A stretch of DNA of 64,000 bases from Microlunatus panaciterrae (lineage in GTDB: Bacteria > Actinomycetota > Actinomycetes > Propionibacteriales > Propionibacteriaceae), in contig NZ_JAFBCF010000001.1 in the NCBI RefSeq assembly GCF_016907535.1, positions 2,728,001-2,792,000 of the forward strand. Reading direction: 5' to 3'. A model generated the notes under the pieces. The model saw only the letters and a program-made list of their open reading frames with translations, did not search any database and was not told where the DNA came from. This document shows positions 33,472 through 42,742 of the stretch, piece by piece. The stretch's first letter is position 1. Every line of letters begins with the position of its first letter. Both the position numbers and the translations under genes were made by a program.

Positions 33472-33556
33472 GCAAGGAGCGGACCTCGCCGCTGGTGATA
33501 CATGAGTGCGCCAGAACCGCGGCGCGGCTGTCGGTGTGGTCCAGCACAATGAAGAC

Positions 33557-35086
33557 ATGCTGCTGGTTCGTATCGCCGAGACCTCTGCCGCGCTGGCCGC
33601 CACCCCGTCGCGCAACGTCAAGCGGGACCTGATCGCCGGCGTCCTGTCCGAGGCGACCGCCGAGGACATCGAGATCGTGATCAGCTATCTCTCCGGTCGA
33701 CTGCGCCAGCGCCGGACCGGGGTTGGCTGGCGTTCCCTGCTGGACCTGCCGGTCGCAGCCGCAGAGGCCACGCTCACGGTGGCCGAGGCGGACCGGGCCT
33801 TTGAGCTCATCGCCGACCTGTCCGGGGCCGGCTCGACCCGAGCCCGGGTCTCGGCGGTGGTGGAGCTGTTCGGTCGTGCCACCGACAGCGAGCAGATGCT
33901 GCTGCGGGGGTTGGTCTTCGAGGAGCTGCGTCAGGGGGCCCTGGACTCGCTGGTCCAGGAGGGGCTGGCGCTGGCTACCGACGTGCCGGTCGCCGCAGTG
34001 CGCAGGGCCGCGATGCTGCTGGGCTCGACCGCCGCCGCCGGTGTGGTGCTACGACGCGGGGGAGTCGACGCCCTGACCGCGGTAGGGCTGACCCTGGGAG
34101 TGCCGGTGCTGCCGATGCTGGCCGCCAGCGCGCCCGACACCGGAGCCGCCGTCGACAAGAGTGGTCTTCCGGTCGCGGTCGACTTCAAGCTGGACGGGAT
34201 CCGGGTGCAGGTGCACCGCGATGGAGACGTGGTGTCGATCTACACCCGCAGCCTGGAGGAGATCACCGACCGGCTGCCCGAGGTGGTCAGCGCCGTCCGC
34301 AGTCTCGCCGAGCCGCAACTCGTGCTGGACGGTGAGGTGCTCGCCTTCCGCGTCGACGGACGGCCGGAGGCGTTCCAGGTGATCGCCTCGCGGACCGCGA
34401 GCCAGGTCGACGTCGCCGCGCAGGCCGCACGGACTCCGCTGTCGGTCTTCTTCTTCGACCTGCTCCGAGCCGGCGACCGCGACCTGCTGGATGCTCCGTT
34501 GGCGCAGCGGATCGAGGTGATGGCGGAGGTGCTGCCGCCGAGCATGATCGTTCCGCGGGTCCTCGCCGAGGATGAGGCGACGGTCGGGTCGGTGTTCGCC
34601 GACGCCGTCTCTCGAGGCTATGAAGGGGTCGTGATCAAGAACGTCACCGCAGGCTATGCCGCCGGGCGGCGGGACGCCGGCTGGGTCAAGATCAAGCCAC
34701 GCCACACCTTCGACCTGGTGGTGACCGCGGCCGAGTGGGGACATGGTCGCCGGACCGGTCTGTTGTCGAACCTGCACCTGGCCGCCCGGGACCCCGGCAC
34801 CGGGGAGTTGATCATGCTGGGCAAGACTTTCAAGGGGTTGACCGACGAGCTGCTGCGCTGGCAGACCGACCGGTTCCTTGAGCTGGAGACACGGCGTACC
34901 GCAGGTACGGTGCATGTTCGGCCGCAGCTGGTGGTGGAGATCGCCTGCGACGGCATCCAGCGGTCGAGCCGCTATCCAGGTGGGATCGCACTCCGGTTCG
35001 CTCGGGTCCTCCGCTACCGCGACGACAAGTCGCCGTCCGAGGCCGACACCATCGACCAGGTGCGCCTGCTGGCGAACACCCCCTGA
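33557..35086 (+). CDS. ligB: ATP-dependent DNA ligase (LigB-like)
   Basis: 509 residues from ATG at 33557. The DNA-binding domain (residues 1-185, with SYLSGRLRQRRTGVGW) precedes the adenylation domain: motif I KLDGIRVQVHR contains the nucleophilic lysine, DGEVLAF is motif III, and VKIKPRHTFDLVV is motif V/VI region. An OB domain ends with RSSRYPGGIALRFARVLRYR. It resembles mycobacterial LigB, a non-essential nick-sealing enzyme. A CACAAT box six bases before the ATG suggests a leaderless transcript. The TGA stop is part of the first repeat unit that follows. Confidence 0.92.
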   Translation: MLLVRIAETSAALAATPSRNVKRDLIAGVLSEATAEDIEIVISYLSGRLRQRRTGVGWRSLLDLPVAAAEATLTVAEADRAFELIADLSGAGSTRARVSAVVELFGRATDSEQMLLRGLVFEELRQGALDSLVQEGLALATDVPVAAVRRAAMLLGSTAAAGVVLRRGGVDALTAVGLTLGVPVLPMLAASAPDTGAAVDKSGLPVAVDFKLDGIRVQVHRDGDVVSIYTRSLEEITDRLPEVVSAVRSLAEPQLVLDGEVLAFRVDGRPEAFQVIASRTASQVDVAAQAARTPLSVFFFDLLRAGDRDLLDAPLAQRIEVMAEVLPPSMIVPRVLAEDEATVGSVFADAVSRGYEGVVIKNVTAGYAAGRRDAGWVKIKPRHTFDLVVTAAEWGHGRRTGLLSNLHLAARDPGTGELIMLGKTFKGLTDELLRWQTDRFLELETRRTAGTVHVRPQLVVEIACDGIQRSSRYPGGIALRFARVLRYRDDKSPSEADTIDQVRLLANTP

Positions 35087-35325
35087 GCCTGTCGAACGCG
35101 CCCTGAGCCTGTCGAACGCGCCCTGAGCTTGTCGAACGCGCCCTGAGCTTGTCGAAGGGCGAAACCACGAACGCGCCCCGAGCTTGTCGAAGGGCTTCAT
35201 AGCTCTTCGACAAGCTCAGAGCGCGTAGTTCAACTCAGAGCGCGTAGTTCAACTCAGAGCGCGTGGTGCTCTTCGACAGGCTCAGAGCACGTAGCAGGCT
35301 CAGAGCACGTAGCGGGTGGCAACCC
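35081..35325. repeat. Tandem and inverted palindromic repeats between ligB and sodA
   Basis: Three 20-bp units of CCCTGAGCCTGTCGAACGCG (C to T in one position in later copies) run from 35081 to 35140, followed by longer units. At about 35206 the orientation flips to CTTCGACAAGCTCAGAGCGC and related units with about 20-bp period until 35320. The flip creates a large inverted structure between two convergent genes that could stop transcription from both sides. Same family as 16266-16420. Confidence 0.85.
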
Positions 35326-35355
35326 ACAGCGAAGTCGATCACCGCTCCGGGGCAG

Positions 35356-35979
35356 CTACAGCGTGATCAGACCGGCGGAGTTCTGCTTGGCTGCGGCGAA
35401 ACGCTGAGCGGCGTCGGCCCAGTTGACGACGTTCCACCACGCGGTCACGTAGTCGGCCTTGACGTTCTTGTACTGCAGATAGAACGCGTGCTCCCACATG
35501 TCCAGCAGCACGATCGGAATCTGTGCAGCCGGCAGGTTCCCCTGCTGGTCGAACAGCTGCATGATGTTGAGCCGCTGACCCAGGCAGTCCCAGACCAGCA
35601 TTGACCAGCCGGAGCCCTGGATGGCTGCCGCGTTCGCCTCGAACTGAGCGCGGAACTTGTCGAAGCTGCCGAAGTACTCGTCGATGGCTGCGCCGAGCTC
35701 GCCGTCCGGCTTGTCGCCGCCGTCGGGGGAGAGGTTGGGCCAGAACACCGAGTGGTTGATGTGACCACCCAGGTTGAAGGCGAGGTTCTTCTCCAGGCCG
35801 CCGATGCTGCCGAAGGAGTTGCCGTCGCGCGCCTCGGCCATCTGCTCCAGCGCGGTGTTGGCGCCCTTGACATAGGTGGCGTGGTGCTTGTCGTGATGCA
35901 GCTCCATGATCTGGCCCGAGATGTGGGGCTCGAGTGCACCGTAGTCGTAGGGGAGATCGGGAAGTTCGTAAGTCGCCAT
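35356..35979 (-). CDS. sodA: Superoxide dismutase, Mn/Fe family, probably Mn
   Basis: 207 residues from ATG at 35979, preceded by AAAAGGACACTC. It converts superoxide to hydrogen peroxide and oxygen. Metal ligands: H in [10 protein letters not shown] in [10 protein letters not shown], and D and H in [12 protein letters not shown]. At the second-sphere position where the M. tuberculosis iron enzyme has His (YDHQ), this protein has Gln (FDQQ), as manganese-type actinobacterial enzymes do. No signal peptide. Longer in-frame sequence upstream is not SOD-like. Confidence 0.95.
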   Translation of the reverse strand: MATYELPDLPYDYGALEPHISGQIMELHHDKHHATYVKGANTALEQMAEARDGNSFGSIGGLEKNLAFNLGGHINHSVFWPNLSPDGGDKPDGELGAAIDEYFGSFDKFRAQFEANAAAIQGSGWSMLVWDCLGQRLNIMQLFDQQGNLPAAQIPIVLLDMWEHAFYLQYKNVKADYVTAWWNVVNWADAAQRFAAAKQNSAGLITL

Positions 35980-36213
35980 GAGTGTCCTTTTCGAGGTCTC
36001 TAGACAGCATCCGCCGAACGCGGACGCGGTTTTCATCCTAAACCTGCCCTGTTGGACCGGGGAACAGGCCTCGGACCGCCCCTGGAGGCGCCGATGGACA
36101 GGTCCTCGTCGACTGCTTACCCATCCGACGCCGGGCGAAACGTCGCCGTTCACCCGCCACCGGCGGGACAGCCGGAGCCGATTCGCGGACCGGTCGTGGT
36201 GTTGACTGGTTGC
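35980..36213. other. Divergent region between sodA and ABC-2 exporter
   Basis: 234 bp with no convincing gene. TAGGAT on the minus strand (about 36037-36042) may be the -10 of sodA. A small dyad GGCGAAACGTCGCC lies near 36137. No repeat of the families seen elsewhere. Confidence 0.35.
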
Positions 36214-36984
36214 ATGCCCTCCGCGTTGTCTCTGATCGGTCTGCGCAAGACCTTCGGGTCGAAACGGGCCGTCGACGACCTCAACCTGGAGGTCCGCGCG
36301 GGCTGTCTGTTCGGGCTGGTCGGTCCGAACGGGGCCGGCAAGACGACGACCCTGTCGATGGCCACCGGGCTGCTGCGTCCCGACGCCGGCACGGCGATCG
36401 TGCTGGGGCACGACGTCTGGAGCGACCCGGCCAGGGCTAAGGCGTTGATGGGCGTACTGCCCGACGGACTGCGCCTGTTCGACCGGCTCAGTGGCGGCGA
36501 GCTGCTGCACTATGTCGGTCTGCTGCGGCGGGTGCCGCCGGCCGACATCGCCTCGCGGTCAGCCGAGCTGCTGGAGGCGCTCGGCCTGGCCGAGGACGCC
36601 GACACCCTGGTGGTGGAGTACTCGGCGGGCATGACCAAGAAGATCGGGCTGGCCTGTGCGCTGATCCACGCACCCCGGCTGCTGGTCCTCGACGAGCCGT
36701 TCGAGGCGGTCGACCCGGTCTCCGGGGAGGCTATCCGGTCGATCCTGCGGGGGTATGCCGACAGCGGTGGGACCGTCGTCATGTCCAGCCATGTGATGGA
36801 GCTGGTGGAGAGCCTCTGCGACGATCTCGCCGTGGTGGCCCAGGGACGGGTGCTGGCCACCGGCACGCTCGACGAGGTCCGGGCCGGCTCCTCGCTGCAG
36901 AGCCGCTTCCTCGAACTGGTGGGGTTCCATGCGTCCGGACAGGAGGCGTTGGCGTGGTTGCGCTCCTCGTCCGGCTCAAGCTGA
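36214..36984 (+). CDS. ABC-2 type exporter ATPase
   Basis: 256 residues from ATG at 36214; the in-frame extension upstream has no relation to ABC proteins. Walker [11 protein letters not shown], then the Q-loop region, signature YSAGMTKK (a divergent LSGGQ), Walker [14 protein letters not shown] and H-loop SSHVME. It pairs with the permease behind it, with which it overlaps by 31 bp. Substrate unknown; such pairs often export peptides, lipids or drugs. Confidence 0.87.
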   Translation: MPSALSLIGLRKTFGSKRAVDDLNLEVRAGCLFGLVGPNGAGKTTTLSMATGLLRPDAGTAIVLGHDVWSDPARAKALMGVLPDGLRLFDRLSGGELLHYVGLLRRVPPADIASRSAELLEALGLAEDADTLVVEYSAGMTKKIGLACALIHAPRLLVLDEPFEAVDPVSGEAIRSILRGYADSGGTVVMSSHVMELVESLCDDLAVVAQGRVLATGTLDEVRAGSSLQSRFLELVGFHASGQEALAWLRSSSGSS

Positions 36985-38540
36985 CCCTGCTGCGGAACAA
37001 CCTCCGACGCAGCCTGTGGCGGACGGTCGGCCTGGTCCTCGGGATGGTCTATGCCCTGGGCCTGGTGGTCCTGGCGGTGGCCGGCCTGGTGGCGCTGCGT
37101 TACACCTCGGTGAACCTGATCGCCGACGTCACGGTTCTGGCGTTCGGACTCCTGACAGCGGGCTGGCTGGTGATGTCCCTGCTGGTGTTCGGGGTGGACG
37201 AGACAGTCGACCCTGCCCGGTTCGCGCTGCTGCCGGTGCGGGCCCGTGAGCTGCTGCCGGGCCTGCTGGTCGCCGGTCTGATCGGCAGTCCGGGCATCGC
37301 CACCGTCGTCGTCTCGCTGGCCCTCCTGGTCGCCTGGTCGGGCGGTGCGGCCAGTCTGGTCGCCGCGGTGGTCGCTGTACCGATCGGGGTGGCCACCTGC
37401 TTCCTGTTGTCCCGGTTCGCCACCTCGGCTGCGGCCAGGTTCTTGGGTTCGCGTCGCTTCCGCGATCTGGCAGCGTTGGTGTTGGTGCTGTTCGGGCTGG
37501 TGCTGGGGATCGGTGGCAACCTGTTCGGCAACCTGTACGCCGAGGGGACGCCGCAGATGCGCTTCCTGCTGGCCGAGGCGGCCCGAGCGATGGCGTGGAC
37601 ACCGTTCGGCTGGGCCTGGGCCGTTCCCGCCGACGTCGCGCGGGGAGCCTGGGGTCCGGCACTCGTGCGGCTGCTGCTCGCCGTCGCCCTGATGTTCGGG
37701 CTCTGGTTCGGCTGGGCCCATTTCCTGGCGCTGCGGCTGACCGAACCGCTCGACAGTGGCGGCGGGCAGCAGAAGGTCCGGTCCGGCTCCCTGGTCGACA
37801 AGCTGTACCCGGCGACCCCGGCCGGCGGGGTCGCCGGCCGGACGCTGCGGTACTGGCGGCGGGACCCGCGCTACCTGGCCGGCGTCGCCGGGTTCCTGAT
37901 CGCTCCGGTGTCGATCATCGTCAGCCAGCTGGCCAGCCCGAAGGGGTCCCCCGAGCTGGTCGCCTTCACCCCGGTGCTGCTGGGTCTGCTGATGGGGATG
38001 ACCATTGCGCAGGACCTCTCCTACGACGGAACGGCGATCTGGCTGCACATCTCCACCGGGATCCGCGGCGCCGACGACCGGGCCGGCAGAGTAATGTCCA
38101 CCGTCACCGTGCTTGGCCCGGTGCTGGTGGTGACGATCATCGTCACCACGTTCCTCGGCCGCCAGTGGCAGTTGGTGGTGCCGGTGCTGGGTCTCACCCT
38201 CGGCCTGACCCTGATCGGTCTCGGGGTGGGCTGCTGGGTCGGTGCGCTGTGGCAGTACCCGGCGCCGCCGCCGGGGGCGAACCCGTTCCAGAAGGGCAGC
38301 GCCGGGAGCCTACCCGCGCTGCTGTCGTTCAGTGTCTCGACGCTGGTCACGCTGCTGCTGGTGCTGCCGACCCTGGCTCTGGTGATCGGTTCGATCTGGG
38401 TCCACTGGCTGGGCTACCTCGCTGCTGTGGTGGGCGTGCTCAGCGGCGTACTGGTGCTCAAGGTCGGAATCGCCCAGGGCGGCAAGCTGCTGGACCGGCG
38501 TTGGCCCGAGGTGATGTTCGCCGTCAGTGAGAACCGTTGA
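36954..38540 (+). CDS. ABC-2 type exporter permease
   Basis: 528 residues with about 12 predicted transmembrane helices, twice the usual six, so probably two fused halves or a YhaP/ Bacteriocin-exporter-like permease. A cytosolic loop GGVAGRTLRYWRRDPRYL separates the halves, and a proline-rich PAPPPGANPFQKG loop lies near residue 440. The start overlaps the ATPase gene by 31 bp; the 3' end overlaps the convergent methyltransferase gene by 17 bp. Confidence 0.82.
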   Translation: MVALLVRLKLTLLRNNLRRSLWRTVGLVLGMVYALGLVVLAVAGLVALRYTSVNLIADVTVLAFGLLTAGWLVMSLLVFGVDETVDPARFALLPVRARELLPGLLVAGLIGSPGIATVVVSLALLVAWSGGAASLVAAVVAVPIGVATCFLLSRFATSAAARFLGSRRFRDLAALVLVLFGLVLGIGGNLFGNLYAEGTPQMRFLLAEAARAMAWTPFGWAWAVPADVARGAWGPALVRLLLAVALMFGLWFGWAHFLALRLTEPLDSGGGQQKVRSGSLVDKLYPATPAGGVAGRTLRYWRRDPRYLAGVAGFLIAPVSIIVSQLASPKGSPELVAFTPVLLGLLMGMTIAQDLSYDGTAIWLHISTGIRGADDRAGRVMSTVTVLGPVLVVTIIVTTFLGRQWQLVVPVLGLTLGLTLIGLGVGCWVGALWQYPAPPPGANPFQKGSAGSLPALLSFSVSTLVTLLLVLPTLALVIGSIWVHWLGYLAAVVGVLSGVLVLKVGIAQGGKLLDRRWPEVMFAVSENR

Positions 38541-39141
38541 CGTTGTCGGCCCGACGAACCTCGAACACCCGGAACCCCTTGGCGCTCGCCACCCGTTCGC
38601 AGGACCAGCCCTGCTCGCCCAACCAGCGCTGCAGCGAGTCGGCCCCGAGGTTGCGGCCGACGACCAGCCTGGCCACACCCTCGGGTGCCAGCCTGGGCAG
38701 CCAGGTCAGCAGCAGCTCGTGCAGGGCCTGCTTGCCGATCCTGATCGGCGGGTTGGACCAGATCTCGTCATAGCTGGCGTCCGGCGGCACCTGTTCGGGC
38801 CGCAGCACCCGCACCCGCTCGGACAGCCGCAGCGCTGCCGCGTTGTCCCGGCAGAGCGCCAGCGCCCGGTCATTGACGTCGACGGCGTCGACGACGGCGC
38901 TCGGACAGTGGTCGGCCAGTGCCAGCGCGATCGGTCCGTAGCCGCAGCCCAGGTCGAGCAGGCGCCTGGCGTTCTCGGGAATGGGGGACTCGCGCATCAG
39001 CACAGCCGTGCCCAGGTCCAGCCCTTCGAAGGAGAAGACCGCGTTGGCGGTGGTCAACTCGTACTCGGTGCCCCAGATCCGCGCGGTGACCGCCCGACGG
39101 CGCTCGACGTCGTCGGGGGTCTGGAAGTAGTGGTCGATCAT
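38524..39141 (-). CDS. RsmC-like class I SAM methyltransferase
   Basis: 205 residues. The SAM-binding motif LLDLGCGYGPIALALA, the acidic DAVDVNDRALALC and the NPP motif in WSNPPIR are those of MTS-domain N2-guanine methyltransferases (RsmC/RlmG). It lacks the N-terminal duplicate domain of E. coli RsmC. Its ATG overlaps the truA stop (ATGA), making it the fourth gene of an RNA-modification operon. The exact rRNA target is not deducible. Confidence 0.85.
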   Translation of the reverse strand: MIDHYFQTPDDVERRRAVTARIWGTEYELTTANAVFSFEGLDLGTAVLMRESPIPENARRLLDLGCGYGPIALALADHCPSAVVDAVDVNDRALALCRDNAAALRLSERVRVLRPEQVPPDASYDEIWSNPPIRIGKQALHELLLTWLPRLAPEGVARLVVGRNLGADSLQRWLGEQGWSCERVASAKGFRVFEVRRADNVNGSH

Positions 39142-39989
39142 CGCGGAAGCTCTCGTACGGAACGGGCCTGGCGCACCCGGGAGGCGAGTCGGTCATCGGC
39201 AGGATAGCCCACCTCCTCCAGGGTGAGACCATGTGCCGGCATCACCGGGACACCGCTGTCGCGCACCGCCCCGGACGCCACCCGCTGCAGCCAGTCGGCA
39301 TCGCGTCGACCGGTACCGACGGCGTCCAGCGCGCCGACCAGTGAGCGGACCATCGAGTGGCAGAACGCGTCCGCCTTGACCGTCAGCTCGATCACCCCGG
39401 CCATCGGCCCGGCGTCCAGCCTGGTCCCGGCGAGCTCGAGCAGGGTACGGATGGTGGTCGCGCCCGGGCGTCGGCGGCAGAAGGCGGCGAAGTCCCGTAG
39501 TCCCAGCAAGTGAACGGCGGCCTCGTTCATGGCCGCCACGTCAAGCCGATGCCGGACCTGCGCGATCTGGTGGCGATAGAGAGGGTCGGGCCCTGCTTCG
39601 CCGTCGCTCAGCCGGTAGACATAGCGGCGCCAGATCGCGGCGAACCTGGCATCGAAGTTCGCCGCAGCGGGGTTGACCGCACGCACCACGACATCGTCGG
39701 GCAGGACGCGGGCCAGTCGCCGAAACAGGACCACGCCGGCATCGTCGACGAGGTCAGCGGGCAGGTCGACGTGTGCCACCTGTCCGCGGGCATGGACACC
39801 GGCATCGGTGCGCCCGGCGCAGACCACCGTCGGGGCAGCGCTCAGCCGCAGCACCCTGCCGATCCAGTGCTCCAACGTGCCCTGAACCGTCCGCAGCTCC
39901 CGCTGGCTCGCCCAGCCCGAGAAGCCGGAGCCGTCATAGGCGACGTCGAGTCGCCAGCGGCGCAGCCCGGCCAGCGCGTCAGCGCTCAT
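39138..39989 (-). CDS. truA: tRNA pseudouridine synthase A (TruA)
   Basis: 283 residues from ATG at 39989. The catalytic aspartate lies in CAGRTDAGVHARGQVAHVD; RRYVYRL and FCHSMVRSLVGALDAVGTGR are further TruA motifs. It makes pseudouridine at positions 38-40 of tRNA anticodon stems. truA usually follows rplQ in Actinobacteria; here it is 21 kb away on the other strand. The start overlaps the trmB stop (ATGA). Confidence 0.94.
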   Translation of the reverse strand: MSADALAGLRRWRLDVAYDGSGFSGWASQRELRTVQGTLEHWIGRVLRLSAAPTVVCAGRTDAGVHARGQVAHVDLPADLVDDAGVVLFRRLARVLPDDVVVRAVNPAAANFDARFAAIWRRYVYRLSDGEAGPDPLYRHQIAQVRHRLDVAAMNEAAVHLLGLRDFAAFCRRRPGATTIRTLLELAGTRLDAGPMAGVIELTVKADAFCHSMVRSLVGALDAVGTGRRDADWLQRVASGAVRDSGVPVMPAHGLTLEEVGYPADDRLASRVRQARSVRELPR

Positions 39990-40717
39990 CGGCGACGGTA
40001 GGCGAGGTCGTAGATGTGCCGGCCGGCGTCGATGCCGCGCTGTTCGAACTTCGTCATCGGGCGCTGCGGCCAGCGTGGCGCCCAGCCGGCGGCGCAGTCG
40101 TTGTCGAACGCGGGATGGCTGTCCAGCACGGCCCGCATCTGCAGGGCATAGTCCTGCCAGTCGGTGGCCAGCCGCCACTGGCCACCCGGTCGCAGCCGGG
40201 ACGCCACCAGGTCGGCGAACGGGGTGGTCACCAGCCGGCGCTTGTGATGTCGGGACTTCGGCCACGGATCGGGGAAGAAGGTCCACAGCTCGTCGAGCTG
40301 TCCAGGCTGCAACAGCCGCTCCAGGCCCTCGACGGCGTTCGCCCGGATGATGCGGACGTTGCCGACCTGCTGCTCGGCGAGCTTGGCCATGATGCGGGCG
40401 ACAGCCGGCTGGTAAACCTCGAAGGCCAGCACGTTGTGGTTCGGCCGAGCCTGGGCCATCGGGACCAGGGACTCGCCCATGCCGGGCCCGATCTCGACGA
40501 TCAGCGGGGCCTCGCGCCCGAATGCTGCGGCGAGGTTGACCTGGGCGTCGGGCGCGATGGAGGTGTCGGTCGCTCCCTGCGGGAGGTTGAGCACGAAGTC
40601 GTCGTGATGGGCCTCCCAGGAGCGGCGCTGCTTCGGGGTCATCCGGGTGCTGCGGCGGACGAAGGAGACGACGTCGCGTTGCACCCGGGTGCCATTGGCC
40701 TGCGAGATGGGGGTCAC
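39986..40717 (-). CDS. trmB: tRNA (guanine-N7-)-methyltransferase
   Basis: 243 residues. LIVEIGPGMGESLVPMA is the SAM loop, VYQPAVARIMAKLAE the acidic motif II region, and FPDPWPKSRHHKRRL is the hallmark of TrmB, which makes m7G46 in tRNA. GTG start, overlapping the stop of the small membrane-protein gene (GTGA). Member of the four-gene RNA-modification operon. Confidence 0.95.
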   Translation of the reverse strand: MTPISQANGTRVQRDVVSFVRRSTRMTPKQRRSWEAHHDDFVLNLPQGATDTSIAPDAQVNLAAAFGREAPLIVEIGPGMGESLVPMAQARPNHNVLAFEVYQPAVARIMAKLAEQQVGNVRIIRANAVEGLERLLQPGQLDELWTFFPDPWPKSRHHKRRLVTTPFADLVASRLRPGGQWRLATDWQDYALQMRAVLDSHPAFDNDCAAGWAPRWPQRPMTKFEQRGIDAGRHIYDLAYRRR

Positions 40718-40911
40718 CGGCGCTGCTTCTTCTCGTACGCGTACAGAATCGGGCCCAGCACACCGAGCAGGCCGAGGAAGACCGCGACCCCGATCGCCAG
40801 CGAGTCGCTGAGGGCGACGGCGGTCGCGCCGCCGGTCGCGCAGACCAGGGCGAGCACCCAGAGCCTGGCCTCCTTCGCCACCTGCCGGCCGGCGTCTGGT
40901 TGTTGGACCAT
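40714..40911 (-). CDS. Small two-helix membrane protein
   Basis: 65 residues from ATG at 40911 (MVQQPDAGRQVAKEARLW). A TAAATT box ends seven bases upstream, inside the longer version that starts with GTG at 40944, so I prefer the ATG. Two hydrophobic segments (VLALVCATGGATAVALSD and IGVAVFLGLLGVLGPILYAY) and a basic tail EKKQRR. First gene of the trmB-truA operon. Function unknown. Confidence 0.65.
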   Translation of the reverse strand: MVQQPDAGRQVAKEARLWVLALVCATGGATAVALSDSLAIGVAVFLGLLGVLGPILYAYEKKQRR

Positions 40912-41005
40912 GGGCGGCAATTTACCGGTCAGGTCGCGGCGCACCTATTCGGCGGCTGGGCTTATTCGATTGGTCGGGCCGGTCGCAGCACCTAGGATTC
41001 CCGCC

Positions 41006-42691
41006 ATGGGTCACGTCGAACTGTCGGGTGTCTCCTACCAGCTTCCGGATGGTCGGGTGCTGCTGGACGACGTCTCCTTCCGGGTCGCCGATGGGGCCGT
41101 CGTCGCCCTGGTGGGGGCCAACGGATCCGGCAAGACGACCCTGATGCGTATCGTCGCGGGTGACCTCGCGCCGACCGCCGGATCCGTGTCACGCAGCGGG
41201 GGGTTGGGGGTGATGCGCCAGTTCATCGGCAGCATCAGAGACCGCTCGACGGTCCGCGACCTGGTGTTCTCGCTGGCGCCGGAGCGGCTCCAGCATGCCG
41301 TTGCAGCGGTCGACCGGCTGGAGCTCGCCCTGATGGAGGACGACAGCGAGGGCACCCAGATGTCCTATGCCGCAGCACTGGGCGAGTATGCCGACGCCGG
41401 TGGCTATGAGGCGGAGGTGGTCTTCGACGCGTGCTGCACGGCGGCCCTCGGGATGGCGTACGAGCAGGTTAAGTGGCGCGAGGTCAACACGCTGTCCGGC
41501 GGTGAGCAGAAGCGGCTGGCGCTCGAGGTGCTGCTGCGTGGCCCGGAGCAGGTGCTGCTGCTCGACGAGCCGGACAACTACCTCGATGTGCCGGGCAAGC
41601 GGTGGCTGGAGGATCAACTGTCGTCGACCCAGAAGACGGTCCTGCTGGTGAGCCACGACCGCGAGCTGCTGGCCGAGGCGGCCACCTCGATCGCGGCCGT
41701 TGAGCTTGGCGCCGCCGGCAACACGGTCTGGACGCATGGCGGTGGCTTCGCCACCTTTGCCGAGGCGCGTAAGGAGCGGTTCCTGCGGTTCGAGGAGCTG
41801 CGGCGTCGCTGGGACGAGGAACATGCCAAGCTCCGGGCCCTGGTGCTGATGTACAAGAACAAGGCGGCGTACAACTCCGACATGGCCAGCCGCTACCAGT
41901 CGGCCAAGACCAGGCTGGCGAAGTTCGAGGAGGCCGGTCCGCCGCAGGCCATCCCGCTCGAGCAGCAGGTCTCGATGCGGCTGCAGGGTGGCCGGACCGG
42001 CAAGCGTGCGGTGGTGGTCGAGCGGCTCGAGCTCACCGGGCTGATGAAGCCCTTCGACGTCGAGATCTGGTTCGGAGACCGGGTCGCGGTGCTCGGCTCC
42101 AACGGCTCCGGCAAGTCGCACTTCCTGAGGTTGCTGGCGCGCGGCGGCTCCGACCCCGACATCGAACACCGGCCGGTGGGCAGCCTGGACATCGCCGCCG
42201 TCGCGCACACCGGCAAGGCCAAGCTGGGAGCCCGGGTCAGGCCGGGCTGGTTCGCCCAGACCCACCACCACCCGGAGCTGGTCGGCAAGACCCTGCTCGA
42301 GATCCTGCACCGCGGTGATGAGCACCGGGACGGGATGGGCCGCGAGCTGGCGTCGCGCAAGCTGGACCGCTACGAGCTGGCCCACGCCGCCGAGCAGCGG
42401 TTCGAGTCGCTGTCCGGCGGGCAGCAGGCGCGGTTCCAGATCCTGCTGCTCGAGCTCTCCGGGGCGACGCTGCTGTTGCTGGACGAACCGACCGACAACC
42501 TGGACATCGAGTCCGCCGAGGCGCTGGAGCAGGGGCTCGACTCGTTCGAGGGCACCGTCGTCTCGGTCACGCACGACCGCTGGTTCGCGCGTCGCTTCGA
42601 CCGGTTCCTGGTCTTCGGCGCCGACGGCAGCGTGTACGAGTCCGACGAGCCGGTCTGGGACGAGAAGCGGGTCCAGCGGCTCCGGTCCTGA
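41006..42691 (+). CDS. ABC-F family ATPase
   Basis: 561 residues from ATG at 41006; the long in-frame sequence before it is the shadow of trmB and truA. Two ABC domains without transmembrane helices: GANGSGKTT...LSGGEQKR...LLDEPDNYLD and GSNGSGKS...LSGGQQAR...LLDEPTDNLD, separated by a basic helical linker (FEELRRRWDEEHAKLRALVLMYKNKA). ABC-F proteins bind the ribosomal E site and act as translation factors or antibiotic-protection factors; which applies here is not known. TAGGAT ends seven bases before the ATG, so the mRNA may be leaderless or nearly so. Confidence 0.88.
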   Translation: MGHVELSGVSYQLPDGRVLLDDVSFRVADGAVVALVGANGSGKTTLMRIVAGDLAPTAGSVSRSGGLGVMRQFIGSIRDRSTVRDLVFSLAPERLQHAVAAVDRLELALMEDDSEGTQMSYAAALGEYADAGGYEAEVVFDACCTAALGMAYEQVKWREVNTLSGGEQKRLALEVLLRGPEQVLLLDEPDNYLDVPGKRWLEDQLSSTQKTVLLVSHDRELLAEAATSIAAVELGAAGNTVWTHGGGFATFAEARKERFLRFEELRRRWDEEHAKLRALVLMYKNKAAYNSDMASRYQSAKTRLAKFEEAGPPQAIPLEQQVSMRLQGGRTGKRAVVVERLELTGLMKPFDVEIWFGDRVAVLGSNGSGKSHFLRLLARGGSDPDIEHRPVGSLDIAAVAHTGKAKLGARVRPGWFAQTHHHPELVGKTLLEILHRGDEHRDGMGRELASRKLDRYELAHAAEQRFESLSGGQQARFQILLLELSGATLLLLDEPTDNLDIESAEALEQGLDSFEGTVVSVTHDRWFARRFDRFLVFGADGSVYESDEPVWDEKRVQRLRS

Positions 42692-42742
42692 GCCTGGCTC
42701 GGCCTCGGTCGGTGCCGCCTGCTGCGCGGCGGGATCAGTGGC

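Larger units (their letters stand above)
32808..33556. other. 750-bp intergenic region with regulatory structure, no gene
   Basis: This divergent gap holds the control region of the importer operon (minus strand, long leader of over 350 nt if the TTGACA at 33199-33204 is used) and the upstream region of the DNA ligase gene. The part at 33200-33260 is locally A+T-rich. Nested inverted repeats occur at 33341-33471. No open frame in it looks like protein. Confidence 0.6.

Noticed and set aside
39773-41005. 410-residue N-terminal extension of the ABC-F gene
   Set aside because: It runs antisense through truA, trmB and the small membrane-protein gene. ABC-F proteins begin at the ATG at 41006, which has its own TAGGAT box.
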